A stretch of DNA of 64,000 nt from Salminus brasiliensis. Its lineage: Eukaryota; Chordata; Actinopteri; Characiformes; Bryconidae. Location of the stretch: positions 8,358,026 through 8,422,025 of the forward strand of contig NC_132881.1 in NCBI RefSeq assembly GCF_030463535.1. Reading direction: 5' to 3'. The notes below the pieces were generated by a model. It was not told where the DNA came from. It did not search any database and worked only from the letters and a program-made list of their open reading frames with translations. Below, in pieces: positions 1-11,316 of this stretch; position 1 is the first letter of the stretch, and each line of letters begins with the position of its first letter. Position numbers and translations under genes: made by a program.

Positions 1-50
1 GGTGTGTGTGTGTGTGTGTGTGTGTGTGTTCACTACCACAGATGGGTTCT
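1..50 (-). repeat. GT microsatellite at the end of a truncated SINE-B
   Basis: A (GT)n run at the window edge is followed by the 'cactaccacagatgggtt' segment that also occurs in the SINE-B copies near 4.7 and 39.5 kb. This is probably the broken tail of the same SINE family. Confidence 0.55.
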
Positions 51-448
51 TTTCACCTTTTCACCTTTTCTGTCCATATCAGCTCCTGCTGCCCATGAAC
101 GATGAGCAGATCTGCTGCACGTCTGTGGAGTCAAAACACCATGCAAAGCACATCTCTACACCCCCCCCCCCTCCACTCCCCTCTCTGTTTCTCCAGGTTG
201 TAGAAACGAAGCCACCCCTGCTCTCCCACATGACTCGACAGCTTTGCATTGCTAAGACCGCTGAGACAGGTCCCTAAATGGATCCTCTGTCAGACTGAGC
301 TGCTGCTTGTACAGCAGGACAGCCCCACCTTGCCTGCAGCTAGTTAACATTAGCTGAAGCCTGTCAGCGCTGGTGCTTGTGGGACTAAGCTGCAGCTAGC
401 CAGCTAGCTAACGCCGCCGTTACTGACAGGCTAACGGGCTCCACTTAC

Positions 449-800
449 CTGTTGATGGGCAGTACGGCAGTGAGGCGCTCGGGATATTGTGCTATTCCGG
501 CCGCGTCTGCGTTTTTACATCGCAAAGCTCCCAAAACTGAAACAGAGACGCCCTCAGCAGCCGGGACTGACCCTCATCGCGAGCACGAGGCGGGTCCGCT
601 CTGTCAACAAACGCTCAAAAGCCGTGTTATCCACCGAGCGGTGACGTCACGCCCCCTCCTCCCCCCCCAGCACGCGAGCACGCGAAGCTGCTCCACAGTT
701 CTGCAACATTCTAGAGGCTTCATATCCCGGACGTGACGTCGCGACTGCCGGAGAAGCAAACGAAAAGTCCTGCGTTTCCGGGTACGAGCGCGTCTCCTCA
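449..800 (-). promoter_or_regulatory. CpG-rich promoter and non-coding first exon of a leftward gene
   Basis: This stretch is GC- and CpG-rich against AT-rich surroundings. On the minus strand it ends in a near-perfect donor, CAG|GTAAGT, with the last exon base at 449. Two cAMP-response-like sites lie upstream: a palindromic TGACGTCA at 642-649 and TGACGTCG at 734-741. The exon carries only tiny upstream ORFs on the minus strand (one of six codons ending in TGA, and an ATG-TAA), so it is most likely 5' UTR. The rest of the gene lies left of the window and cannot be named. The transcription start is inferred to lie between about 600 and 800. Confidence 0.6.
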
Positions 801-1211
801 TAGAGTAGCTAGTCAAAATATCATAATAAATAATTTTAAAATTTTTCGGTCATCTTAAAGAGTTTTTCACAGTTAATAATGACATCCCAAAGTCGCAGTA
901 TTTTTTTTTTCCGAAAAAAAAAAAAATCAAATGTATATGCGTAGTAACAGATAATCACTGTCTTTACATAGCTAGCTAAATGTGGTAAAAGATTCTGACA
1001 TTTTAGTGAAAAAAAATGAATCGATTAAAAAGATTTATTTATTTTTTATATTTATTTATTTAAAAACATACCCGTATTTGAAATATATATCAGTATATAT
1101 TTAGTTGAATTTTATGTAGCTTCATTTGTGACCCCTCTTGCCTTGTTCTTGCTCTTGATTGTATATTTCTTAATACATTAACAGCTTGTGGCACATAGCA
1201 AACTAGCTGTG

Positions 1212-1450
1212 TATACCGCCCCCTGCTGCCTGATTCAGGAACCACTCAGCAGGGCACAGTGAGACAGTTCTGGAGAATTCAGTTTGAGAACTCTCCAGAT
1301 TGTAGAAAGTTGCCAAATGCTCCTCTGACGTCACTCATGACCCAGGGTAGACGAGGTAAGGAAATCCTGCACATGAGTGAAAGTACAGCACTGTTACTAG
1401 ACCTCTTTAGGAAAAGTACTCTCCTCTATTTAGTCCATTGGAGAGTGTAA
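1212..1450 (+). repeat. Dispersed repeat, copy 1
   Basis: It shares a core (GGAGAATTCA, then GAAAGTTGCCAA, then CTCATGACC) with 2597-2830 in the same order and orientation. Similarity continues to a CTCTCCTCT stretch at the right end. Both copies give short open frames with similar translations (W-R-I-x-F-E-N), but no start context or splice signal supports a gene. Class unknown. Confidence 0.5.
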
Positions 1451-1799
1451 TTCTGCAGTGAAGACAACAGGCTTTGAGGCGTTTCCAAACCTTTGCATAT
1501 AAATGTATCCTAGCTGTTCTAGTTGCTGCTATGTTATTCTTAACTTCTAAAGTTCTTTATCAAACACATTTTTAAAATATCCAATATTTCAGCATAGCTG
1601 AAATAGCCTGTAATACATAAGTGATATGTGGATGTGAATAACATTTTACATGTATTTATTTATTTATTACTAATTTAAATGTTCTGCGCACTTAATCACT
1701 TTTAAAAACCCGTTTCTTTCTGGACAAAGTACTAAAGTATAGTGTATATGTATAAGTATATGTATAAGTATATGTCGCTATATGTCTATATGTCAAACT

Positions 1800-2400
1800 C
1801 ATAAAGAGGGCCGGCTCTGTCCTGGGGTGCTTCTTAGACCCAGTGCAGGTGGTGGGAGACAGGAGGATGACAGCCAAGCTGGCAACCATGCTGGAGAACA
1901 GCTCCCACTCCATGCATGAGACTCTGGCAGCACTGGGCAGCTCCTTTAGTGACCGGCTGTTTCACCCCAAGTGTGTGAAGGAGCGGTATCGCAGGTCCTT
2001 CCTTCCTGCTGCCGTCAGACTGCACAACCAGCACTGCTCCCAGCGGACCACATACACACACACTTAACTACACACACATGTTCAGGGAACAGAGATCCCT
2101 CAATGTAAAAATACTATGTGCAATACCCCCCCCCCCCCCACACACACACACACACATATACACACATGTGCAATTAAGAGTCATTTGCAATAAACTGTAT
2201 ATAATATTGCTATTGCTTTTTTAATTCTTATTTATATTGTGTATATAGTGCAAATTATTTATCTGTCTTATTTATCTGAGTGTCTTGCTATCCCTTTCTG
2301 CTGTGACACTGAGAATTCCCCCACTGTGGGACTAATAAATTAGATTAGATAGATTAGAATAGATTATTTTATCTTATCTTATCTTAATTTAACAAATGTT
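1800..2400 (+). mobile_element. LINE 3' end (C-terminal tail of ORF2 and 3' UTR)
   Basis: The frame at 1843-2067 reads like the extreme C-terminus of fish LINE reverse transcriptases (R-R-S-F-L-P-A-A-V-R-L). It is followed by a CA-rich 3' UTR and the typical terminal 'gggactaataaat' with TCTTA/TTATC repeats. Only the 3' end is present, as expected for 5'-truncated retrotransposition. The sibling copy near 48.6 kb (-) has the matching R-S-F-L-P-T-A-I-R-L motif. Confidence 0.75.
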
Positions 2401-2596
2401 TTCCATTTCCCAAGTCAAGTAAATAGACTTTTATGTATTTATATATATTTATGTCTTAATATAACTTGTGAAAATGTACAATAGGCAATTAATATGGCTT
2501 ATTAATGTCAATGGTAGTAATAAATGCTGAAGTTTAATAATCAGAAAAATCCTGCTTTATCTTATGTGCCTTACAGCTTTTGATAAACCAGATGCA

Positions 2597-2830
2597 CACA
2601 CTGCCCTCTACTATACTATAGAAGGACCAGGAAGCAAAAGAAAATGGTAAAGTTATGGAGAATTCACTTTGAGAACCCTTCAGGTTCTAGAAAGTTGCCA
2701 ACAGCTCCTCAGACGTCCCTCATGACCAAAGGTTGGACAAAGTACAGAAAGCACAGCACTTTTGGGAGACTGTTACTCCTTGGAGACACTGCTCTCCTCT
2801 CCATTTACTCTGCTATTTATATTAATATTC
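2597..2830 (+). repeat. Dispersed repeat, copy 2
   Basis: Second copy of the repeat at 1212-1450, direct orientation, about 1.4 kb downstream. It has diverged by point changes and small gaps. An open frame (2644-3120) runs through it but shows no coding features beyond the repeat. Confidence 0.5.
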
Positions 2831-3954
2831 TATATATGTTTATATTTATATTAAATGTACTTAAGTATCATCATTACAATTCCTCAGTCACAGTCTTGTG
2901 TAAACGCTTGTTCTTCAGAAGTTCTTCAACATTGTCTTCCAAACATGCACGCTGGTTGCTTGGTCAGTGGTCAGAGGTTTCTATGGCTGACACAGGTGTT
3001 CATTTGCACATTCACGGCTTGAATAATCTCCATAGAAAAGCATTGCCGGTAGAATGGGAGCAGCTGGACATGAGCCTAAGTCATCATGCACAAACCCAAG
3101 CGTTGGCTAGAAGGCCGTGAAGCTCCCTGGCATGAGCCAAACTGTGTTCTTGTATCCTATTGGTCTGTCATGTGCGCAGTAGACCAATCAGTGTTCAGTG
3201 TGTGCGGGATTTACACTCGACCGATCTCATTCATTGTTCATTAGTTCGGTTCAGTTGTGCAGTAAGTCCGTGGCAGAACTGTGATGAAACACTGAGACTG
3301 TAACTCACACACTACCCCAGCATATAGGCTCTAAACCATGGCAGTGTTGCAACAGTCACGTTTTTGTTGCCCATGGTGGTTAAATGACTGTAAAAGACTT
3401 TTTAAAGCTTTACAGGTGCCTTTCTTTCATTAGCTTGGCTATCAGCTAACTGTATTTGAACTAATCTGTGTTTTTCCGCTGCTGTTCTTTGTAAAGACGC
3501 CATACCATGTAGACTTGCTTAAAGCTGTGAGAAGAAAATTTGCAGATCACATTAATATATTTATTTTAATGGGTCGTATTTTAATGCCACATTTTCTGAC
3601 AAGACAAGACAACCATTGTCAAATATGCCACGCCCAGCAAAACACACCGCCCCCAGCTTAGTTCACACATTACATACAGCGTATTAAATAAGATGATCTC
3701 CACTCCAATTCCAAAAGTATTAGACGAAGCACCATCCATCATTCCAGAGAACACAGTTCCACAGCTACTGTTCCACAGTTACATTTAAGGCCTTTAGCAG
3801 ACGCTCTTATCTAGTTTACTCAAAAAATAAATACCCTTAGCTAGTTTGTACAGAAGACTAGAATCCGAAGATACCTCTTAACCCTACATACTACTAAACA
3901 CAAAAGTCAACATGGAGACCATAATACTCGACACTACACTTCGCCCAAGTTCTC

Positions 3955-4460
3955 TCAGAGGAGGAGGGTCTTCAGTCTGCGTTTGAAGACAGCGAGTGAC
4001 TCTGCTGTTAGGACACCCAGGGCAAGTTCATTCCATCACTTTGGTGCCAGGACAGAAAAAAGTCTGGACGCTTGTCTTCCGTGGATCTTACATTTACATT
4101 TACAGCATTTAGCAGACGCTCTTATCCAGAGCGACTTACAAGGTTACTCACATTACAGAGGTGGGTCAGTGTAGTGTTAGGAGTCTTGCCCAAGGACTCT
4201 TATTGGTGTAGCGCAGCATAGTCACCCAGACCAGGAATCGAACCCCAGCCTCCCACATGGTGCGGTAGCTCACTGGCAGGTAGTGCTGTTATCTGTTGCG
4301 CCACACCAACCACAGATCTTAAGGGATGGCGATCAGGCCGAGCCGTACTCTTGGTAATGAACAGCTTTTGACCATTGCCATCAAGTATGGAGGGCCTGGT
4401 CCATTCTTGACATTGTAGGCCAGCGTCAGGGGTTTGAATCTGATGTGGGCAGTATATTGT
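3955..4460 (-). mobile_element. LINE fragment interrupted by SINE-A
   Basis: On the minus strand the ends match the LINE tail at 13.15-13.45 kb (+): the block around the cysteine-proline-alanine and tryptophan-asparagine-glutamate-leucine-proline motifs, and the 'gaccctcctc' segment. The middle is split by a SINE at 4091-4314. It is a 5'-truncated, degenerate copy. Confidence 0.65.
4091..4314 (-). mobile_element. tRNA-derived SINE (family A), copy 1
   Basis: On the minus strand the 5' part has a polymerase III B box (GGTTCGATTCC) and an A-box-like region upstream; it ends in the 'ttagcagacgctcttatcc' tail on the plus strand. A 7-bp target-site duplication, gatctta, flanks it at 4084-4090 and 4315-4321, inside the older LINE fragment. 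Two further copies lie at 29.85 and 42.0 kb. Confidence 0.8.
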
Positions 4461-4676
4461 GGATATGGTCAGTGCTTAGAGAACACTGATTAATTAGTCC
4501 TAATTAATTCGAGTATTTAGAAAAATGTTTATCCTGTTGGTGCATTTTGTCTACATGACAAAATACTGCGTTAAATATCATATTTCCTAAAAAAATGTCT
4601 TTAAATATTGTAATATAAGATTTTTCCACATCAACCAGCTGGAATATTACCATATATGGTGTAACCCAGCACTGGG

Positions 4677-4945
4677 TTGTTGAAGGTGCAGGTGCATGTA
4701 TTTGTCACTGTACAGCGAAATGTGTCCTCCACATTTAACCCATCTGTGGTAGTGAACACACACACTAGTGAACTAGGGGCAGTGAGTACACACACCCCCA
4801 GAGCGGTGGGCAGCCAACTCCAGCACCCGGGGAGCAGAGAGGGTAAAGGGCCTTGCTCAAGGGCCCAACAGTGGCAGCTTGCTGAGCCCGGGAATCGAAC
4901 CCACAACCCTGTTATCAATAGCCCGGCGCTCTAACCGCTAAGTAA
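4677..4945 (-). mobile_element. tRNA-derived SINE (family B), copy 1
   Basis: Read on the minus strand it starts with an A-box-like 'gcggttagagcgc' and a B box 'gggttcgattcccggg', followed by a conserved body ending in 'tacagtgacaaatac'. Nearly the same sequence is found at 39455-39727, with a partial copy at 30057-30225. Confidence 0.8.
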
Positions 4946-5323
4946 GTGGGATTTTTACCAACTTAGTATGGAGGCTGTTGCTGCAGGAAAGAAGGGAACA
5001 ACCCCTCTATGAAAACTTCTGGATATGTAGGTTTCAGACATGAGGTTCTGCTTTAGTCTAGATCTTAGAGTGCCAGCAGAAAGGCAACAATAGGACAACT
5101 CTATTGAAGTCTTGCTTCAATAAGACGCTCTGTGTTCTGTGAGGTCATGGGAAATCCTGTGACAGTTGTTCAGCTCTGTTACACTGTCGTGTCAGAGGTG
5201 ATTCACATATGTTGCTGAACCTGCAGGTCAAGTTCTTTTGTCATGTGTCTGACTCTGTGGAACATTTCAATCACAGAGGTGGAGTGAGAAGAGCATGTAC
5301 AAGACAAAGGCAGGAAAGCAGAG

Positions 5324-8300
5324 ATGTTGTACCTGTTGGGGGTAAGTGGAAAAGGTCTTTTTGTTATGTATAGTTAACGTATATACAGAAATACAAGTGA
5401 CTGTAGTAGTCAGAAGTAGAGACATTGATCCTAAAATGTTATATTAAGGAGGAACGTGAGCGGTGAGAAGAACCTTCACGGGTTAAAAACAAAACAGGTT
5501 GTCAGAAACTTGCGTTTTGGCTTCCTTAGGGAGATGCCAGACACCACTTTCAAGCCTTAAAGAAGCTTTTAATAGAACCATTTTTTGCAAACGAGATATG
5601 GGAGAGCGTTAATAATTCCAAAATAAATTTTTATGGGATTTTCATTGAAACTGAAATCCAAGCTAATAACCAATAAGGATCATTTACGATATATGAAAAG
5701 CAGCATTTATTTATTTTTTGCTCCTGGGCTCCCCCTACAGTTGTGGAGCATAATTCACTTTTACACCTGAGAGGTAAATACAAATTGTGCTTTGTGCTCT
5801 GACTCCTGGATAGTTGTACATGTACAAATGTTGAAGGGGATGTAAAAGAAGCATGTGGACTGGATGGAGTAGTAGTATTATAGGATTTTACACAGTTCTC
5901 ATGAGAGGTCTTGTCCAGCTTCATTAAAGCTCCAGCCTGGGGTTACAATGATGATTCTGAAGCTGCTGTTTTATTTTCTAGAACTAAAAATGCTACTAAT
6001 GTTGCTTAAAAACTAGAATAATTAGAAATTAGAATAATTTATTTTTTAAACTACTTCCACTAACTATGTTATCTTCTTTTTTGGAACCCCAAAACTCAAT
6101 ATTTTGTTATTCAAAAGAGGAAATAGAGAAACACCCCAAAGTACAAAATTCCTCATCACTTATTTCCTCTTCTCTTCTTTTATCTTGACTCATTTGTTAA
6201 TCTGTTAAATCAGTTCTAAAATAAATTTGTTCCTCTAAATCTGATCTGTGATCTGTGTATTTAAATTGTACAATAAACCTTTTAAGCATATCATCACCGT
6301 CATCTCCAAAACAAAAAAAATCATCACATTATCAAATGTAAAGAACAACCGTCAGATTAATATTTTTGTAAAAACTAACAAACAGAGGTGATATGATTGT
6401 GGGATGGTTGTGGAGAGACTGTTTTTTTCTTTGAAATGGAAATGTGAGGACTAAAGCCGGAGCAAAAAGTCCCCTGAACGAGGTGTAAACGATCCCTTGG
6501 GCATTCAACCATTACCATTTCTAGTTATGGGTCGCAGTGGGTCTGGAGCCTACCCAGAATAATTGGGTGTAATGCAGGAATACCATTTATTTGGAAACAA
6601 CAGCTGCCAGATTATGTGTTTTTCCTTTTTTCCCACCTTGCAGATCATATTTGGCCTTATTTGCATCATTATGTGTATGACCAATGGCCTTAGGCAGGTA
6701 AGCAGAACATTTTCATCTATTAATTTCTTGTAATTTGTACTTTCGTTCATTGTGATGATTAAACAGCCTATCGTGGGGCAGCATTGCAGTGCATTAAATA
6801 ATGTAGACATGGGCCAGCAGCTTCAGGTTCTGTTCACATAAAAAAGAAACATCCAGTGAGGTCAACGGAGAATGGCCAGATTGACTCAGATAACCACTCT
6901 GTACAGATGAGGTGAGCAGAAAAATATCTCGGAATGGGCCACATGGCCAGGGCTGCAACAGGGGTGGCATTGTGGCCCTGCAGGTCGTGCATGTGTTGTA
7001 CATGTGTAGGTGCCTTGTGGGGTTGTGGGTTCCCGGTCAATCCCCAGTCCGGTTACTGTCTGTGAGGACTTGGGGTGTGTATTCTCCCCATGTCCATGTG
7101 GGTTTCCTCAAAAAAATACACACGGTGAACTGGCTATGCTAAAGTGTGCCTGGTTGTGAATGATTATGTGTGGTACTCTGCAGTGGATGCGAGTCCACTG
7201 TTTTCTTTACACACTTTGGACCGGTTAATACCAATTAATCACTGCTTGAATGCTACAGCCTATTTGAGTTTTGTTGCTGCCGGGATGAGATCCTCAGACC
7301 CATTGTGAGACCATATGATGGTGCAGTGGGCCCTGGGTTCCTTCTGATGCATGTGGCTAAAGTGTGTCAGCAGTTCCTGCATGAAGATGGCATTGATGCT
7401 ATGGACTGGCCTGTTTGTTCCCTAGACCTGAATCTAATCCATCCACTGTCCAGGAGTTGACTAATGCTTTAATACAGGGAGGAGATCCCTCAAAAGAACA
7501 TCCGTCGCCTCATTCTGATCAGAAGTATGCCCAGGCGTTGCAGGGAGCCCACACACACACTACTCAGCCGCATTTTAACTTGTCTTGAGGAATTTCCACT
7601 GAAGTTGGAAGTGCTGTGACTCTCAAGTGACACAACAGACTGAGAAATTCAAGTTTCAGCAATCACAACGACAATCACATTTTTTGCATGCCTTTTTTCA
7701 TTGACCTACATCGACAGCCACAAAGGTGCCACCTGTCACGATCACTGCCATTTTATTACGTAAACCACACCGGCACTTTATTTAGATTAACTAGTGCACA
7801 ATCAGTATAGCATTCTCAGAAAATATACTTACATCCGGACACTCCTGTTACATGGCAGCAGTCAGGGGTACGGCCAATGCCCCATATGCAGAACAGCAGA
7901 GGAAGGTAACCTCACAGTACTGGGAGTGGCTTGTTGTTGAATTTGACTTGTAGAGATGTTTGTATTTACACTTGTATATAATATTTGCCTAAATGCACCT
8001 CATATCACCTCTTGAAGTGATGTGAATTTATTTTAAAGGCATCTTGAGTGCCTTTACCTCTGCATTTTTATATGAGACAATCTCTATTTTGAGATTTACA
8101 CCAAAGACCAGGGGTCATATTTAGAAGATTTGGGTATAGTGTTAAGCTAAATGTGTTCAGTGTGGAATCTTCAATTCTACATACCTGTACATAATGTAAA
8201 CACACACCTTTAAAAGAAAAAAATAAACGATGGGAATTCAGAGGGCAGAGTTACATAAATAATTCCATTATCCAAATGTTTGCTAGCAATGCTACAGGAA

Positions 8301-11300
8301 TGCTACACAGGAATCTGGGGGACTGTAAGGTCAGGTTTATCAGGTTTATATCATGTAATATTCTGGTTGTTTTTGATCAATCACTGCACTTAAAGAGTGC
8401 TAAAATGGACCAACTATTATTAAAACACATTTAATAAGGATTACAACTGCATCACTATGACACATCAAGTGTTTTAGAATTGTACTACACATAAACATTG
8501 AATATATTGACATTAAAGTCCCAATATACTACTACAAAAAATGAGAATATTGTAAAAAAAAAAAAGTGTATATGTAGTCATACTTTCAAAAAGTTAAACT
8601 GTTATATATTTTATATCCAATACATTTAGGGACATATTTAAAGATTCTTTTGTTTTTATGTAGATACTGTTTCATTTATTAAATGGTTAGTTAAACAATT
8701 AGTTTGGATTTCTGATTTTCATGCCAATGAAAGCCATGAATCTAAAACATGTAACTTTTTAAGTTTAACTTAAGTTGAGATTATGATAGCAAATAAACTT
8801 TTCTACAATACTAAATGTTGTTTTTAGATGCACTAGTATAAACATAAACATAAATGCACTAAAATGTCAGTACTTCCATATTGTTAATATGTCAGAAGAA
8901 TAGGATGGGAACTGTAAATATGACTTTTATAAAGGAAAGTTTGGAAAATGAGTAAGCATAAATGCTTACACACATCAGGTCACAGTGTATTGTTAATTTG
9001 CATGTATTGTAATATTTGCTGCTATCTGATATTTTCTCAACATTTGCACAGTACATTTTGTACACCTCAGGGTTTCAGACAGCTTATATAAAAGAGAAAC
9101 AGAATGGATTTCCATTGATGTGTGATATTAAAGCATAACAGCTCATCTTTCCAGTCCTAGCTTGCCTAATCCTAAGCACAACGTTTCCACACCCTGTAAT
9201 TTAAAGTGAAAGAATCAGACTATAATGAGTGAAATGGTATTTAGATATTGGGATTCTAGACCAGTAAGAGTTTTGTAACTCAGGCAGAAATAAATGGGTG
9301 CTTCAGTATGTTTTTTTAAACAATGCTATAGAAGAACCACGTTTGGTTCCAAAAGCAACTATGTTTGTAATGTGATGTGTAAGTGTAAAAAAACGGTAAA
9401 TTGGTAAAGGTCCTTACCATTGAATTGGAACATTTCTACAATTCTCTTCAACAGAGAACACAAAGAGGTGCTAAAGGTAGCCGATGCAACTTGGACAAAA
9501 AGAAGGTAAAGGGATTTTCTAATCATTACCTAATCTGCTTTCTTCTTGTTTGTCTGTAATGATTAGTATGATGCAGAAATCACATTATAGCTTGCTTTGC
9601 TTGCAAAGTTATTCCATACACTCCCTCTCCCTTTTTCTTAAGGAACCAAACCTCTATATTCAATACTTAATAATTAAACTGAATATTCTTTTGTGGAATG
9701 CAATTAGAAGAAGCACTTTTGGTTTCCTAAAAATATTTCAGTGGATGCTTCTTTAGAGAGCCATTTTTGTATGAGATGTGTGAGCATGAAGAACCTTTCT
9801 GAAATTAAAAAAAACTTCATAATGTAAAGGTTAATTAAAGTTCCTGAGCACATCTAATGCCTCCTTTATGACTTGCAGTTGAACATTTACATTCCTATAG
9901 TCATTTTACTAGAAGTTAACCATAGTACTCTTAGCACCATTGTAACTGCTCATCAAGTTGCTTTAGTTTGATGTAAATTAATGTGAAATAGTCTTATTTA
10001 TGTTACATTTTCATCTTTTATGATGATTGTGTTGGCGGTTTGATCCTAGATTGCCCCAGAGTTTGAGAATACCTGTAATAACATACTCTGTTTTTTGCCC
10101 AAGCTTTATTGCCAAGATTTATATCACTACTAAATAGTCATTAAAGCCATGAGCCTAAGCTCCACTATCCATCATTAACAACTGACTTGAAATAGCCTTA
10201 ATAGCTAACTACTACTGAAGTATGTAAATGCTTGAAGATGTAGCCTTAGTAACTACTGAATGTACTCAATATGCAAAGAAGTATACCTACTTAAATATGA
10301 TCTAACTACTTAATATGCTACACTGCCTATGTTAGATACAAACACTTACTAGAGGCTGAAATGAAACAATACGTTTGTACTTATTACATTTAATTAAAGC
10401 CTAGCTTTAATTGTGTGTACTAAAAAATTGTACTAATTTAAAAATGTTCTATTTTAGATACCTAGTTAAACATACTACTACACATGTATTTAAATCTACA
10501 TGTTTAATATAATCTATATGTTCTAATATGACCCTAAAGTGAAATTTATAACACATGAAAAAGTGCTTTAACTTTATGACTGTTATATATTGATATATAT
10601 ATATTATACTAGACGTACAAATATACTCCTGTCATACCAAAATGGTGCATATCTAGGGATACGCTGTGGTGCATAATAAATGTGTTTGAATATTCTGCAC
10701 TACACTTTTTAGTATGTTACAAATACAAATACTTACATAATTTCATGCACGTGTTTACAATTAAGTGCATTTTCACTAGAGGGATGTAAATGTCATTAAG
10801 CCTAACCTTAAGAACACATTTCAATGGATGTTTCTTTAGATAAACATTTATTTGTATCAGAAATGCGTGTGAAGATCCTCCACATAATATAAATGTTATA
10901 GAAAAAGATATATATTACGTTATTTAACCCATAAATGAACAAATTACCATTTTAGATTTCCATACTTACATTACCTTGAACTTAGGACATGGTCGTCCAG
11001 CAATCCCTTGCCATACTGTGTGTTTTTTTTGGGGGGGTTGGGGGGGGGTCCTATAGCAAGTATATAGCACATATTTAATCTTGTATTAAATGTTAAGAAT
11101 TCCTTTGAAGAATCTCCATTTCCAGTCATTACCAGTGAAATCACTAATAAAACAGAGGGGCTGAAGTTAATAGACTTTCTTCTCTCACAGAAGGACTTTA
11201 GTGAACAGGAACTTCACTTCATTACCAGAATCCTGTCCATTGGGTTGGTGGATGCTGACCCCGACACTCTACACCACCTCAAAGAGTACAGAGATCTCCA

Positions 11301-11316
11301 TGGAGGTTCAACCTGA
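5324..11316 (+). CDS. Four-exon gene for an 82-residue single-pass membrane protein, unrecognised
   Basis: Exons 5324-5341, 6644-6697, 9455-9505 and 11191-11316 join with every junction in phase 0 (6, 18, 17 and 41 codons plus TGA). Each has GT-AG borders; the exon 1 donor GGG|GTAAGT and the exon 2 acceptor after a long pyrimidine tract are strong. An in-frame TGA at 5285 precedes the ATG, which has a purine at -3, so this start is likely real. The product begins MLYLLG. Residues 1-20 form one hydrophobic helix, then a basic stretch with KKKK near residues 39-42, then an acidic, helical-looking C-terminal domain of about 40 residues. I recognise no family. An AATAAA at 12481 could end the transcript. 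No other gene lies between it and adtrp. Introns hold a SINE-like piece and a Tc1 relic. A missing upstream coding exon cannot be excluded. Confidence 0.6.
6644..6697 (+). CDS. Small membrane protein, exon 2 (transmembrane segment)
   Basis: 54 bp between a CTTGCAG acceptor and a CAG|GTAAGC donor. It encodes a run of isoleucine, leucine, phenylalanine, cysteine and methionine ending in asparagine-glycine-leucine-arginine-glutamine. It is the hydrophobic core of the protein. Confidence 0.6.
6960..7200 (+). mobile_element. tRNA-like SINE fragment
   Basis: A degenerate B-box-like region ('ggggttgtgggttcccgg') is followed by 'gtgtattctccccatgtcc' and 'gtgggtttcctc', a signature I associate with a common fish SINE body. 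It sits in intron 2 of the small membrane protein gene. Confidence 0.55.
7256..7640 (+). pseudogene. Broken Tc1/mariner-type (IS630) transposase, C-terminal part
   Basis: The frame starting near 7282 reads like the C-terminal half of a fish Tc1-like transposase, including a D-W-P motif and a D-L-N-x-I motif close to the last catalytic acidic residue. The block that normally carries the second catalytic Asp is deleted, and the frame then shifts. The remainder (around 7480-7560) still matches the E-E-I-P...R-R-L-I...M-P-R-R-C tail. It is inactive and intronic. Confidence 0.75.
7700..9450. other. AT-rich intron with no gene seen
   Basis: This is the right part of intron 2 of the small membrane protein gene. 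I see no coding frame, RNA gene or clear transposon apart from a short palindromic piece near 9.32-9.44 kb resembling the foldback element at 22.07 kb. Confidence 0.5.
9455..9505 (+). CDS. Small membrane protein, exon 3 (basic linker)
   Basis: 51 bp with a CAACAG acceptor and an AAG|GTAAAG donor. It encodes a positively charged linker (R-T-Q-R-G-A-K-G-S-R...D-K-K-K), consistent with the side of the membrane that keeps positive charges. Confidence 0.55.
11191..11316 (+). CDS. Small membrane protein, last exon
   Basis: The acceptor TCTCTCACAG precedes 41 codons and a TGA at 11314-11316. The peptide (K-D-F-S-E-Q-E-L-H-F-I...H-G-G-S-T) has the spacing of an amphipathic helix followed by a D-A-D-P turn and a second helix. 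The frame is free of stops only in this phase. Confidence 0.6.
   Translation, partial: KDFSEQELHFITRILSIGLVDADPDTLHHLKEYRDLHGGST

Noticed and set aside
2-277. Plus-strand frame beginning in the GT repeat
   Set aside because: Translation of a microsatellite (alternating Cys-Val) and SINE remnant.
452-736. 94-codon plus-strand frame in the CpG block
   Set aside because: It overlaps the minus-strand donor and first exon, has arginine/serine-rich GC-driven composition, and has no downstream donor or known motif.
1692-2061. Minus-strand frames across 1.7-2.06 kb
   Set aside because: Antisense of the LINE tail on the plus strand.
4091-4314. Functional tRNA gene (A and B boxes present)
   Set aside because: No cloverleaf; the boxes belong to a SINE head and the same sequence recurs with a SINE tail at two other places.
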